From: an uncultured Methanomicrobiales archaeon
GTDB lineage: Archaea > Halobacteriota > Methanomicrobia > Methanomicrobiales > Methanospirillaceae
DNA: 64,000 nucleotides
Direction of reading: 5' to 3'
Assembly: GCA_903832665.1 (NCBI GenBank)
Contig: CAILCG010000028.1
Coordinates: 1-64,000, forward strand
Each line of letters starts with the position of its first letter. The first letter of the stretch is position 1. Shown one piece after another: positions 30,011-38,465 of this stretch. The position numbers were made by a program, and so were the translations under genes. The notes beneath the pieces were generated by a model, which did not search any database, had not been told where the DNA came from, and saw only the letters and a program-made list of their open reading frames with translations.

Positions 30011-30571
30011 CTTGCCACCATTCTCTAAAAGATACTGTTTTGCGAATTCAACCAAATTTAATTCAGAATATCTTTCAGATTTAAGAATTGGATATGTCGA
30101 ATATACTAATTTTATGAATCCATCCCAATTCAATCTCATTGTCTTATATAATGAAATCCGCTCTGTATGTGTTCCTTTTTCACCGAATTTGAGTGGTCCG
30201 GATGCTAGGGAATGTAATAGTGCATCTATTGTTTCATAGCATATCTCGACCCAATCACGATTTTCTTCGGAAAGCTCAATGATTCTTGTTTGTAGTATTT
30301 CGATTTGTTCATCTTTATCAGATACGGGTGTGAGTTTCTTTATTATTGCACATGTAATGAGGATTAGAACAAACGTAATCAAGCAAATAAATGCGGTTGA
30401 GACAACAAATCCTTGTAAATTTTTATCTTTGACGATAATTGACAAAATCTGATTGTTGGCTAAAGCGAGACAAACTGGAAGCAGAAAAGGAAATATTGAT
30501 TGAATCAACTCGATATAAGGAAAGATTACATCCCGATTTTTATTTAAAAAATTTACAATATGTTCTTTCAT
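30002..30571 (-). CDS. Two-helix membrane protein in the restriction island
   Basis: The 189-residue AT-rich gene encodes two membrane helices at about residues 18-40 and 52-78 (FPFLLPVCLALANN; GFVVSTAFICLITFVLILIT). A coiled coil (DKDEQIEILQTRIIELSEEN) and a cytosolic C-terminal domain without a recognisable motif follow. Two-helix proteins with an intracellular coiled coil are frequent as effectors in defence islands, but no such family is identified here. It starts 22 bases after the hsdS stop and may be co-transcribed with it. The base composition differs from hsdM and YhcG nearby, suggesting separate acquisition with the AT-rich hsdS second half. Confidence 0.6.
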   Translation of the reverse strand: MKEHIVNFLNKNRDVIFPYIELIQSIFPFLLPVCLALANNQILSIIVKDKNLQGFVVSTAFICLITFVLILITCAIIKKLTPVSDKDEQIEILQTRIIELSEENRDWVEICYETIDALLHSLASGPLKFGEKGTHTERISLYKTMRLNWDGFIKLVYSTYPILKSERYSELNLVEFAKQYLLENGGKSE

Positions 30572-30593
30572 ATTATTATCGCGTGAATTGATC

Positions 30594-31874
30594 TCAATTA
30601 TCCACTTGAATTTCCCCAGACATTAACTTTGGCAGCAGCGCATCACGAATTTGGGCGAGCGTGCTGGACTGTTTTTCATTTATTGCTCGCATTTTATCGA
30701 GAGGGGCAACCATTTTCAAAAATGCCTCGGCAATATCTGCTGTTGGAAAAACAAATGATGCGGATGCAAGAACCTGAGCACTCGCGTTTGGTTGAGCTGA
30801 TCCTCCAATAGCATTGCTTACAAAATCGAAATATGATTCAGTTCTCATAAATTCCCCGACAACTCGTGCTATGCCGGGAACTTTAAATTGAAAACGCACT
30901 AAATATGATGGAAAAACTGAATTCGATGCATCAATGATGAAAATATTCTCTCCTGTAGATGCTCCGGTTCTGGCGACAAAAATATCTCCAATATTTATTC
31001 GGTATTTTTCAAAATCATCTGGAGATACTGCACAATAAGGTACGTGATCCCAATTTATTTTCCCACCCTGGATATCAGTTATTCGTAAAAATTTCGGTCC
31101 AATTTCTTCTTGGGAGGCACTTTGAGTTAATCCGTACTGAATCACTGAGGTTTCGGTTCAGATCTCTTTTAATTCCCACCCTCTCGGCACCTCCCGCCCG
31201 TCAACCTCCTCAAACCCATCCGGAAACAGCGCCGCAATCTCCAGCGGCAGCCCAGTGTCGCGCTTCTCGGCCTTCGCCCGCACCGGATCGAAGTCCACGA
31301 ACCAACTCTTGAAGATCGCCCGTGCCATCGCTTCGAGCGTCTCGTTCATCTGGCGGTTGAGCTCGATCTTGTCATCGAGAGAGATGAAAATACGAGATAT
31401 CGCCAGTTGTTCATTCAATGACGGGGTGGGAATTAGAATCGACTTCAAACGAGTAGTATCCAGCTTCCCTGCACCAATCCCAGTAAATTCAACCAAGTTA
31501 TGAATTTTTTCAGAATTAGCTAAAAGTGAATAAAATAAGAAGAAAGGATCAAGCGTAGGTTTTGCTACGAGTGCCTTTACATCTTGATTGAAGGTTACAG
31601 GTTTTGTGGTTATGCATATTGGAACATATTGATGCAGAGTACTTCCACGAACAAGAATGAGTATTGAATTTGTATCGACAATTTTATTCTTACTTTGAAC
31701 TGCTGAAAGGGTTATTTTATCTTCAGAATCACTAACCCTCGAATGAGACATGGATTTTGCACTAATCCAAGGGATAGTGCCATCCCAGAAAGAGGGATTA
31801 TTTTTAGATGGGGTTCCACCAGAATACCAATCAGCAATTACACCCAAATGTTGTTCTGGCCATTCACTGCTCAT
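30594..31874 (-). pseudogene. hsdS: Type I restriction specificity subunit, split by in-frame TGA
   Basis: The first half (MSSEWPEQHLGVIADWYSGG ... GWELKEI) is a target recognition domain followed by the conserved central repeat SLDDKIELNRQMNETLEAMA. A TGA at 31158-31160 interrupts, and the same frame continues with a second target recognition domain (GPKFLRITDIQGGKI...) and the C-terminal repeat PLDKMRAINEKQSSTLAQIRDALLPKL. The complete protein would be 426 residues, normal for HsdS. Each half has one recognition domain with one conserved helix, so two separate half-subunits could in principle assemble, as seen for truncated HsdS in other systems; a start for the second half would be near the GTG at 31145. 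Confidence 0.85.
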
Positions 31875-32118
31875 AGCCTAATCCTTTGAGATTTTGAGTG
31901 ATTTCATCGGTGAGCCGCTCCGATTCCCGGAACTGCTCCCCCAGTTTCGCCGCCAGCCGCCCCATCTTCTCCTCAAACGGCTCGCCATCATCCACGATAT
32001 CCTCAGCGCCCACATACCGCCCGGGCGTCAGGAGAGGATTGTCAGGAAACGATGCCCCACACAAGGCGCCACAAGTGTCCCACGGCTTGTGGGACGAATG
32101 CACTGACAGGCCCGTCAC
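31864..32118 (-). pseudogene. Duplicated hsdM 3' fragment
   Basis: Residues 30-84 of this frame, beginning at [12 protein letters not shown], copy the C-terminus of hsdM ([12 protein letters not shown] at 33485 and onward). The DNA at 31890-32030 and 33355-33480 is nearly identical over the segment encoding [20 protein letters not shown]. The N-terminal 28 residues are unrelated. The fragment overlaps the hsdS start and the YhcG stop. It is most simply the tail of an original hsdM, left attached to hsdS when the YhcG-bearing DNA came in with or created a second tail. Confidence 0.8.
32077..32095. terminator. Small inverted repeat at the YhcG 3' end
   Basis: GTCCCAC and GTGGGAC are exact complements around a five-base loop, just beyond the YhcG stop. 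No T-run follows in the direction of transcription, so termination is not certain; it may mark the recombination junction. Confidence 0.35.
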
Positions 32119-33224
32119 GATTCCCTCTCCTCTTTCCCCGCAAATCTCTCCCTCGCCGCCTCAACTGCTGCTTTCAGTCTCCTTTCCAGAAGATCCCGGG
32201 GTGGGAGTTCCGTGAGGTACTCAGCAACGCGGATACCGCTCTGCTCCAGTTCGAGGAGTTCTACGTGCTCTGTCGATTTCCCTGCACAGAGGATCAGACC
32301 GATAGGGCTCTCCTCGCCGGGGGGACGGTCGTACTTGTCCAGCCATCGGAGATACAGCTCCATCTGCCCCTTGTAGGCAGCCTGGAATCTTTCGAGTTTC
32401 AGATCGATTGCAACAAGGCGGTGCAGCCTGCGATGATAGAAGAGCAGGTCGATGTAATAATCCGTAGTATCGACCGTGATGCGTTTCTGCCGGGCTACGA
32501 AAGAAAAATCAGTGCCGAGTTCGAGAATGAACCGCTCCAGATCCCGAAGGATCGCGGATTCGAGATCCCGCTCCGAGAATGTGTCCTCAAGTTTGAGAAA
32601 ATTAAGGAAATACGGGTCGCGGAAGACCAGATCGGGAGTTATACGATCGGCTTCCGTTAGTTTCGCAAGCTCCTGCCGGATAAGTTTTTCCGGTTTTTTC
32701 GAGATGGCAGTCCGCTCAAAGAGCATCCCGTTGATTTTGTCCCGGAGTGTCCGGACATTCCATCGCTCAATCCGGCACAGGGCGGCATAATATTCACGGG
32801 CAAGAGGATCATCGACCTTGATCAGTTCGACAAAATGGGACCAGCTCAATTGTTGCGACAATGTCTGGACAATCTGTTCATCGGGATACGCGGTGGCGAA
32901 CTGTATCATCCGGAAGAGTTCTGTCCGTTCAAATCCCTGCCCATACTCTTGGGCCAATTGTTGCGACAGCGTCGCGACTATTTTTTTCCCATACGGAGCC
33001 CGCTCTTTCCCAAGGATATCACTGCGGATTCGTGATCCGATGCTCCAGTTCCGCAGCAGGAGCGTAACATTGACACCAATTGCTACACGGGTAATGGCGG
33101 TCTCAATCAGATCCTGGATATCACCAAGGAGAACAGGGAACGATGCCGGAAGATCGTTCTCCTCCGGTATTTTTACCGGGGTACACTTACTCTTCGCGGG
33201 GACTTGTTCTCCGTTCTTACTCAT
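32115..33224 (-). CDS. YhcG/DUF1016-family PD-(D/E)XK nuclease
   Basis: I set the start at the Met of MSKNGEQVPAKS (33224); an upstream Met at 33299 would add 25 unlikely residues. The 369-residue protein has the DUF1016 N-terminal helical domain (WSIGSRI..., LAQEYGQGFERTELFRMIQFA). Its C-terminal nuclease domain has TDYYIDLLFYHRRLHRLVAI followed by DLKLERF, i.e. catalytic D and D-x-K, and ends with an ERRLKAA helix. YhcG proteins occur in restriction and defence islands; the precise target is not established. It lies between hsdM and the duplicated hsdM tail, so it was inserted into the type I operon. Confidence 0.85.
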   Translation of the reverse strand: MSKNGEQVPAKSKCTPVKIPEENDLPASFPVLLGDIQDLIETAITRVAIGVNVTLLLRNWSIGSRIRSDILGKERAPYGKKIVATLSQQLAQEYGQGFERTELFRMIQFATAYPDEQIVQTLSQQLSWSHFVELIKVDDPLAREYYAALCRIERWNVRTLRDKINGMLFERTAISKKPEKLIRQELAKLTEADRITPDLVFRDPYFLNFLKLEDTFSERDLESAILRDLERFILELGTDFSFVARQKRITVDTTDYYIDLLFYHRRLHRLVAIDLKLERFQAAYKGQMELYLRWLDKYDRPPGEESPIGLILCAGKSTEHVELLELEQSGIRVAEYLTELPPRDLLERRLKAAVEAARERFAGKEERES

Positions 33225-33311
33225 ATGCGGGACTCCACTCCGGATTGTGGGGACAGTGTACCCACAATGTGAGATTATGCAAAATAAAAAACCCGCCAAG
33301 ATTGTTCTTAC

Positions 33312-34916
33312 TCATAACCGGTACCCCAATCCCTTCAGATTCCCGGCAATCTCCCCTTCCAACCGATCCGACTCAGCGAACTGCTCCCCCAGCTTCGCCG
33401 CCAGCCGCCCCATCTTCTCCTCAAACGGCTCGCCATCATCCACGACATCCTCGGCGCCCACGTACCGCCCGGGTGTCAGCACGAAACCGTTCTTCCGGAT
33501 CTCCTCAACAGAAGCACTCTTGCAGAACCCCGGCACATCCGCATATTCCCCGGCTTCCTTCTCACCCCGCCATGCATGGTAAGTCGAAGATATCCGGGCA
33601 ATGTCTTCCTCAGTGAGATCCCGGTGCACCCGGTCGATCAGTGTCCCCATCTTCCGGGCATCGATGAACAGCGTCTCGCCGCGACGGTTCCGGAACCTGT
33701 GGTTCTTCTTGTCCCGGGTCACGAACCAGAGGCAGACCGGGATCTGGGTGGAGTAGAAGAGCTGGCCTGGCATGGCGATCATGCAGTCCACAAGATCGGC
33801 CTCAATGATATTCTTCCGTATTTCCCCCTCACCGGACTGGTTCGAAGACATGGACCCGTTCGCGAGCACGAATCCCGCTATGCCGGTCGGTGCGAGGTGG
33901 TAGATGAAGTGCTGGACCCAGGCAAAGTTCGCGTTGCCAGCCGGGGGGAGGCCATACTTCCAGCGGGCATCCTCTTTGAGCCGCTCGCCGCCCCAGTCAC
34001 TCATATTGAACGGCGGGTTGGCGAGGATGAAATCCGCTTTTAAGTCGGGGTGCAGATCGCGGTGGAAGCTGTCCGCGTGTTCGGGGCCGAGATTGCCCTC
34101 GATCCCCCGGATGGCGAGGTTCATCTCGGCGAGTTTCCAGGTCGTGGGGTTGGACTCCTACCCGTAGACCGCGATATCCGCAACATTGCCCCCGTGCGCC
34201 TCGACAAATTTCTCGCTCTGGACAAACATCCCGCCCGAACCGCAGCAGGGGTCGTACACCCGGCCCTTGTATGGCTCGATCATCTCAACAAGCGTCTTTA
34301 CTACTGACCGTGGCGTATAGAACTGCCCGCCCTTCTTCCCTTCAGCGCTTGCAAACTGCGAGAGGAAATACTCGTACACGCGGCCGAGGATGTCCTTCGA
34401 CCGGTGCTCCTTCTCACCCAACCCGAGGGTGCCGATAAGATCGATCAGCTCACCCAGCTGGGTTTTATCCAGCGCCGGGCGGGCATAATCCTTGGGCAGC
34501 ACACCCTTGAGGGAGGGGTTGTCCCGCTCTACTGCCACCATCGCGTCATCGATCAGCTTTCCGATCGTGGGTTGCTTCGCGTTTGCCTGGAGAGTTGACC
34601 AGCGGGCTTCCTTGGGTACCCAGAAAACATTGGCCGCCAGGTATTCGTCCCGGTCCTCCAGGGTCAGGTATCGGGCCTGCGGTTCGGCAACGTACCACTC
34701 GCTCTTTGGATCGCTCAGCTCGGTCTCAAGGTTTACGTGCCGCTCCTCAAATGCATCGGATATGTACTTCAGGAAAATAAGACTGAGAACTACGTGCTTG
34801 TATTCCGCTGCATCCATGTGGCCACGGAGCTTGTCGGCAGCAGCCCAGAGCGTTGCCTCGAACCCGAGGTTTGCCCCATTGCTGGTCTTCTGTTTCTTTG
34901 TGCTTTGCCGGGCCAT
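33312..34916 (-). pseudogene. hsdM: Type I restriction methylase M subunit, interrupted by TAG
   Basis: The frame starts at 34916 with the helical HsdM N-domain. The methylase has [12 protein letters not shown] and motif [15 protein letters not shown]. At 34158-34160 a TAG stands where the family has Gln (IYG-Q-ESNPTTW); the same frame continues with [19 protein letters not shown], the catalytic [12 protein letters not shown] (N6-adenine type) and the C-terminal [10 protein letters not shown] region to 33312. A CAG to TAG change would explain it. The whole gene would encode 534 residues. Without readthrough, motif I and NPPF are on separate polypeptides. It is the upstream gene of the restriction operon. 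Confidence 0.88.
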
Positions 34917-35327
34917 GGTGCTGATTCCTTCGATACAATTCTATTCTCGTTGATGTGCGTTAAGGGTTGTGACTTGGGGTGTGGCGGGTATTGAGATACT
35001 GCAATACTCTCCCTTAGATATAGTGCGGTAAACCGCTCTCATCTGGCCCCTCTATTGTATATACACATGTACAGAGAAAATGAGAAAAATCCGGGATCCG
35101 AAACTCCCATTCGACCAGCAGCATTTTGCCGCACCTCCTTCCACCTCTCACGAATCCGGCCCCGCAAAACCCTCCGTTCCAAATCCCGCAGCCGCGCCCG
35201 GATCCATAGTCCCCCCGCGCCCCAATTCACTCTCCGATTCCCCCATACCATCCAGAATAACTGCGAAAAAACCCGTAGCAACCAACTACCTTTTTAACCC
35301 GAATTTTGCAACATACAAATCAATACA
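34917..35327. other. Intergenic region between hsdM and locus B
   Basis: About 410 bases shared by divergent promoters. An open stretch at 35080-35331 ends in an ATGA overlap with the next gene, but its Pro/Ser-rich content and lack of a ribosome site argue against a gene. TATA-like CCTTTTTAAC lies at 35289-35298. Confidence 0.45.
35289..35298 (+). promoter_or_regulatory. Probable TATA box of locus B
   Basis: CCTTTTTAAC lies about 30-40 bases before the ATG at 35328 and predicts a leader of about ten bases, similar to the arrangement at locus A. Confidence 0.4.
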
Positions 35328-35567
35328 ATGATCAGCGAACTCATCGGACCACTGAAGAACCTGGCAAAGGAGGCCTTTGCAACGCTCAGGGAAACGGGCG
35401 CTGCAGTGATCCGCTGGATCACCTCCCCCAGTTCAGTTGCAGCCTATGAAAAGATGGTCCCTGTAGCAGCCGATGGAAACGTACTGGACATGGGGAAGCG
35501 CTACCGGAAAACGAGCGGCCACGCCCCACTCTTCTCGCTCTTCACCTTCTTTAAAAATAGTCAGTAG
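35328..35567 (+). CDS. Small protein with conserved HAPxFSLFTxF tail (locus B)
   Basis: A 79-residue protein MISELIGPLKNLAKEAFATL..., with an amphipathic N-terminal helix and a C-terminus SGHAPLFSLFTFFKNSQ. It is paralogous to 6084-6326, with 11 of 17 tail residues identical and little similarity elsewhere. It leads locus B as its relative leads locus A. No membrane segment is clear, although the first helix could lie on a membrane. A tail so much better conserved than the body may be a docking or encapsulation signal; that is inference. Confidence 0.65.
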   Translation: MISELIGPLKNLAKEAFATLRETGAAVIRWITSPSSVAAYEKMVPVAADGNVLDMGKRYRKTSGHAPLFSLFTFFKNSQ

Positions 35568-35753
35568 ACGTCGGTCCGGACTTCCGGAAATTTCATCGTG
35601 GTTTTGATCCTCAAGGTTACCTGCCGATTCGCGAGCAGGCGGCCACCAGCAGGAACACGAGCCCCGGTTTTCCCTGGATTGACGTTTTTGGATTAAAGTG
35701 AACGAGCCCCAGCGCCCGAAGAAATCGTTGTTGAACAAACCCCCCCAGCAGAT

Positions 35754-36542
35754 GTGAAAAAGATGAACGGATTCGCAGAAGAAAACGGATTTACAGAAAA
35801 GACCCAGGAACAGCAGGAGAACACCCCCATCGCAGAGAAGACGGATGCAGCGGTAACCGCAGCTCCCGCGGAGACAATCGAACAGGAGGAAACCCCGGTC
35901 GGAACTGACGATGCCGGCCGGAGCGGGACGGGGCCCAGCACAGCGGAACCAAAAGAAGCTCCACGCCGCAGCTCAGTAAAGGGAAAGAAGCGCCGGAAGG
36001 GGCACCGGCACAAGAAGAACGCCGGCGGGGTGGCAGCCAAGGGCAAGAGAAACGGCCAGCACGTCCCCCGGGGGAGCTGCGAGATCGCGGGCATGCTGGA
36101 AGAGGAGGGGTATATCGTCGGGGTAATCCCTGATCCCACTTCACCCTTCGATCTCATCGGCTGGAGCAACGCGGGATCGATCCTCGTCCGGGTGACGCGG
36201 CCCATAGAGCTCGTTGCAAACGCCCGCAATGTCCGGGAGCAGTACGAGGATGTTATCCGGGAGATGGAGCCGTATTACCGGACGGAAGCCGACAATATCC
36301 AGTTCATGGTCCTCTCCCGGGAGCACGGGCTGCTCCGGTACCGGGTCTATGACTGGGGCATCGGTAACGTAAAGACCATGCAGAAAATTCTGAAAATCCC
36401 GCGGGAATTCCCCTCTGATAAACAAACAGACACCCCCCTGCCTGCTAATCAACGAGCGCGCAACTTTCCCTGCCCGGTTGGGCCAGCAGGGCTTGCATTC
36501 GCCCCCGATGTCACCCCCCTTCCCGCGGCTATACCAGAGTAA
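35754..36542 (+). CDS. Basic-linker protein with possible degenerate PD-(D/E)XK domain (locus B)
   Basis: I list the GTG at 35754; the ATG at 35763 is an equally good start, and coding-like composition (APEEIVVEQTPP) extends further upstream without a start. Residues 1-75 are acidic and disordered. Residues 76-105 are strongly basic (KGKKRRKGHRHKKN), suggesting nucleic acid contact. Residues ~105-225 have the same plan as the three locus A proteins: helix CEIAGMLEEEGYIVGVI, strands FDLIGWSN and SILVRVTRP, helix VREQYEDVIREM, strand FMVLSREHGLLRYRV, helix GIGNV. The Asp of FDLIG is kept, while the E-x-K strand reads LVRV. Last 40 residues are Pro-rich. Confidence 0.65.
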   Translation: MKKMNGFAEENGFTEKTQEQQENTPIAEKTDAAVTAAPAETIEQEETPVGTDDAGRSGTGPSTAEPKEAPRRSSVKGKKRRKGHRHKKNAGGVAAKGKRNGQHVPRGSCEIAGMLEEEGYIVGVIPDPTSPFDLIGWSNAGSILVRVTRPIELVANARNVREQYEDVIREMEPYYRTEADNIQFMVLSREHGLLRYRVYDWGIGNVKTMQKILKIPREFPSDKQTDTPLPANQRARNFPCPVGPAGLAFAPDVTPLPAAIPE

Positions 36543-36803
36543 ATCCTATAGTGGTATGTCAAACGGGCGCCCCGCAAGACACCAGAGAACAGAAGTCCGA
36601 ACACACACGGGACACGGTGAGACCCACCGTGGGTCCCGCCAAATCCAGGCAAAAACCAGTATGGCACGGACCGATAAGAGCCCTCGTCTGCTCGCACCCC
36701 GGGATCCAGAGGATCCGGGTGCGAAACGCGGAGGTCGGCTCGCCACACCGGCCCGGCCAGGGAGGAACCAGGACAAGGAAAAAACACAAAGGAGTGATAG
36801 ATT
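36543..36803. other. Leader of the locus B MADF gene
   Basis: Rich in G and C, no supported gene. The ribosome site AAGGAGTGATAG lies just before the ATG at 36804. A second promoter for the MADF gene may lie here, but no clear TATA element is seen. Confidence 0.45.
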
Positions 36804-37307
36804 ATGGCAGATTTCAACATCAGCAACACAACCAAGAGCGCGGTTCGCAAGATCGTCGAGCCGATCGCCGACGTGACGGCCTTTGACAACATCGTCCAGG
36901 GCGTCATCACGAACAACCCCTTCCAGTGCGTTTTCTACAACGCATCGGGAGTGAGCCACGCACCCGTGGAGAAGAGCAAGCAGGGCTACACGGCACGGAT
37001 CGTATACCAGGACGCGGAGGCAAATACCGTCGCGGTAATTACCATCCGGGCCTCCACCATCGCGGCCTTCACGAGCGCCGCCAACCAGATCAAGGACGAC
37101 GCCCAGCTGAAAACGACCTTCGGGGCGACAAACTACCGGGATCTCGACAACGAGAAATACGCAACAACCCTCCGGTGCCACGATGTAAACGGGGAGATCT
37201 ACTCCGTCAACTTCAGCCGGGACCAGGTGACCCTCACCTCGTACACGGACGAAGCCATCCGGAGCCGGGTCGAGACCTGGGCAGACACTGTTGCAGCACT
37301 GGGATGA
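36804..37307 (+). CDS. MADF-family protein of unknown function (complete copy)
   Basis: A 167-residue protein starting MADFNISNTTKSAVRKIV, with blocks PIADV, NPFQCVFYN, PVEKSKQGYTARIVYQD, ANTVAVITIRAST, YATTLRCHDVNGEIYSVNFS and a final helix RSRVETWADTVAALG. It appears soluble, with a mixture of strands and helices. Codons are strongly biased to C-ending forms, and the ribosome site is good, which suggests high expression. Its relative at 1-258 shares about 60% of the first 78 residues. The stop overlaps the ATG of the 47-residue membrane peptide gene. I recognise no family; a structural or shell-like role would fit but is not demonstrated. Confidence 0.75.
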   Translation: MADFNISNTTKSAVRKIVEPIADVTAFDNIVQGVITNNPFQCVFYNASGVSHAPVEKSKQGYTARIVYQDAEANTVAVITIRASTIAAFTSAANQIKDDAQLKTTFGATNYRDLDNEKYATTLRCHDVNGEIYSVNFSRDQVTLTSYTDEAIRSRVETWADTVAALG

Positions 37308-37447
37308 TGATGATGATGGACAACGAACTCATCATCACGGGAGCCTTCCTCGGGGCGGGACTGCTCGCCTACGTGGTAATCCCCGGACTCCTCGTAATGT
37401 GGGACCGGGTGCTGGACCACATGGAATCGGGTGGAAACGGCAAGTAG
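37304..37447 (+). CDS. 47-residue single-helix membrane protein
   Basis: The ATG at 37304 overlaps the TGA of the MADF gene, and five ATG codons follow in a row, so the exact start is uncertain (47 to 43 residues). The peptide is one membrane helix (LIITGAFLGAGLLAYVVIPGLLVMW) between an acidic N-terminus and the tail RVLDHMESGGNGK. The coupling implies that it acts with the MADF protein, perhaps anchoring it at the membrane. A strong terminator follows 18 bases later. Confidence 0.7.
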   Translation: MMMMMDNELIITGAFLGAGLLAYVVIPGLLVMWDRVLDHMESGGNGK

Positions 37448-37464
37448 CGCGATATGAACAAACG

Positions 37465-37501
37465 GGGCCGGGGAGGGTTCCCCGGTCCTAACTTTTTTTT
37501 T
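37465..37501 (+). terminator. Terminator hairpin after locus B
   Basis: A ten-base-pair stem (37465-37474 with 37479-37488, one G-T pair) with a four-base loop is followed by TAAC and a run of nine T. Very GC-rich stem, T-run immediately after: a textbook intrinsic terminator closing the MADF/membrane-peptide transcript. Confidence 0.85.
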
Positions 37502-37549
37502 AGGGACCTATAGAACTCCTTTCTCGATCGTTTGGTAATTCTGTTCGGC

Positions 37550-37765
37550 AGCTATGAGAGTGACCCCCTCTCTCCCCCAGAGGGGGAAGCACCCCAAGGG
37601 GAGCACCCCCTTGACCCCCTTCATACGATTTTCATTTTTTCATCAACCGCCAGGAGTGCTCTCGCTTCATGGGGGATGCCCACGCGGCGGGGGTGAAGGT
37701 CGCGAAAGCGTCGGAACCCCCAAGAGCATCAAATCCCCGTACGATCTCCTGAGCCAAAAAAATTG
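37550..37765. other. GC-rich structured intergenic element
   Basis: C-run/G-run hairpins such as CTCCCCCAGAGGGGG and CACCCCAAGGGGAG, then CATGGGGGATGCCCACG and CGCGGCGGGGGTG. By eye it resembles 17185-17405 in the order of elements (GAGNGTGA, CCCCC-GGGG pair, CCGC-GGGGG-TGCCCA on one strand or the other). No coding potential. It could be an RNA or a small repeat family; the DNA is between the locus B terminator and the right 25-bp array. Confidence 0.4.
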
Positions 37766-37784
37766 TAATCGGAAACCGTAGTGA

Positions 37785-38035
37785 TTTTCAATCGAAGTCC
37801 GGATAATTTTTTTTAAATCATGGTTCGAACGAAATTTTTTGATCAGAGTCCGGCAATTTTTTTTCAATCAAAGTCTGGTTGAAAAAATAAAATTAAACTT
37901 TGATTGAAAAATTTTCGGCAAGGTTTGATTGAAAAGTAAAATTCAGACTTTGATTAAAATTTTTCAGGCAAAGTCTGGTTAAAAAAATAAAACCAAGGCC
38001 CGGTAAAAATTTTTCAAGCAAGGAGCATCCGGTTT
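37785..38035. repeat. Degenerate 25-bp tandem repeat array (right)
   Basis: About ten units of the same 25-base repeat as at 23287-23775 (AAAGTCTGGTTG plus an A/T-rich spacer ending in GATC, AATC or AGGC). The unit AAAGTCTGGTTGAAAAAATA at about 37877 matches units in the left array. The two arrays enclose the restriction island and locus B. A single isolated unit, CAAAGTCCGGTCA, occurs near 40150. Confidence 0.85.
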
Positions 38036-38465
38036 TAACACAGTGAGCTACCAGAAGATACAAGATACGAAAAATCAACCCTATCGTGATTACGGATGCC
38101 TCCAAAACGCTGCGAGACCTGCCGGCATGCAATAAAAAAGACCCGCAGAACATCCCTCCATCCCTATCTCTGCAAAGCCACCGGCCTGATCCGGGAACCC
38201 ACCTTACCCGAGTTCTGGATACGCTCGTTCGGCTGTTTCTGGTATGACCCGAGTCCCTGGACTGCGGAGGAGTGAAGGAACGATCCAAAATCAGGATAAA
38301 ATATTCAGGAGCAAAACGTGATCTGCAGCACTCACCAGCAGCATCTCTGCCCGGTCCCCATCCTCAGGAGCATCCGCACGAACCCTCCGATCCCGGTTTC
38401 CCATGCGGGCACCTCACCAGATTATTATACTGACAGAGAAACAAGAGAGTATTCAGGAATTAGTC
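38036..38465. other. Intergenic region before the STAS gene
   Basis: About 430 bases after the repeat array without a convincing gene. An open frame on the minus strand spans much of it but is continuous with the repeat array and has no ribosome site or family likeness. Confidence 0.4.

Noticed and set aside
35080-35331. Open frame ending in an ATGA overlap with the locus B first gene
   Set aside because: Low-complexity Pro/Ser product, no ribosome site, no relative at locus A; the overlap may be chance.
36449-37181. Minus-strand frames opposite the MADF gene
   Set aside because: The same shadow appears opposite the other MADF gene (71-289), which shows it follows from conservation of the real frame.
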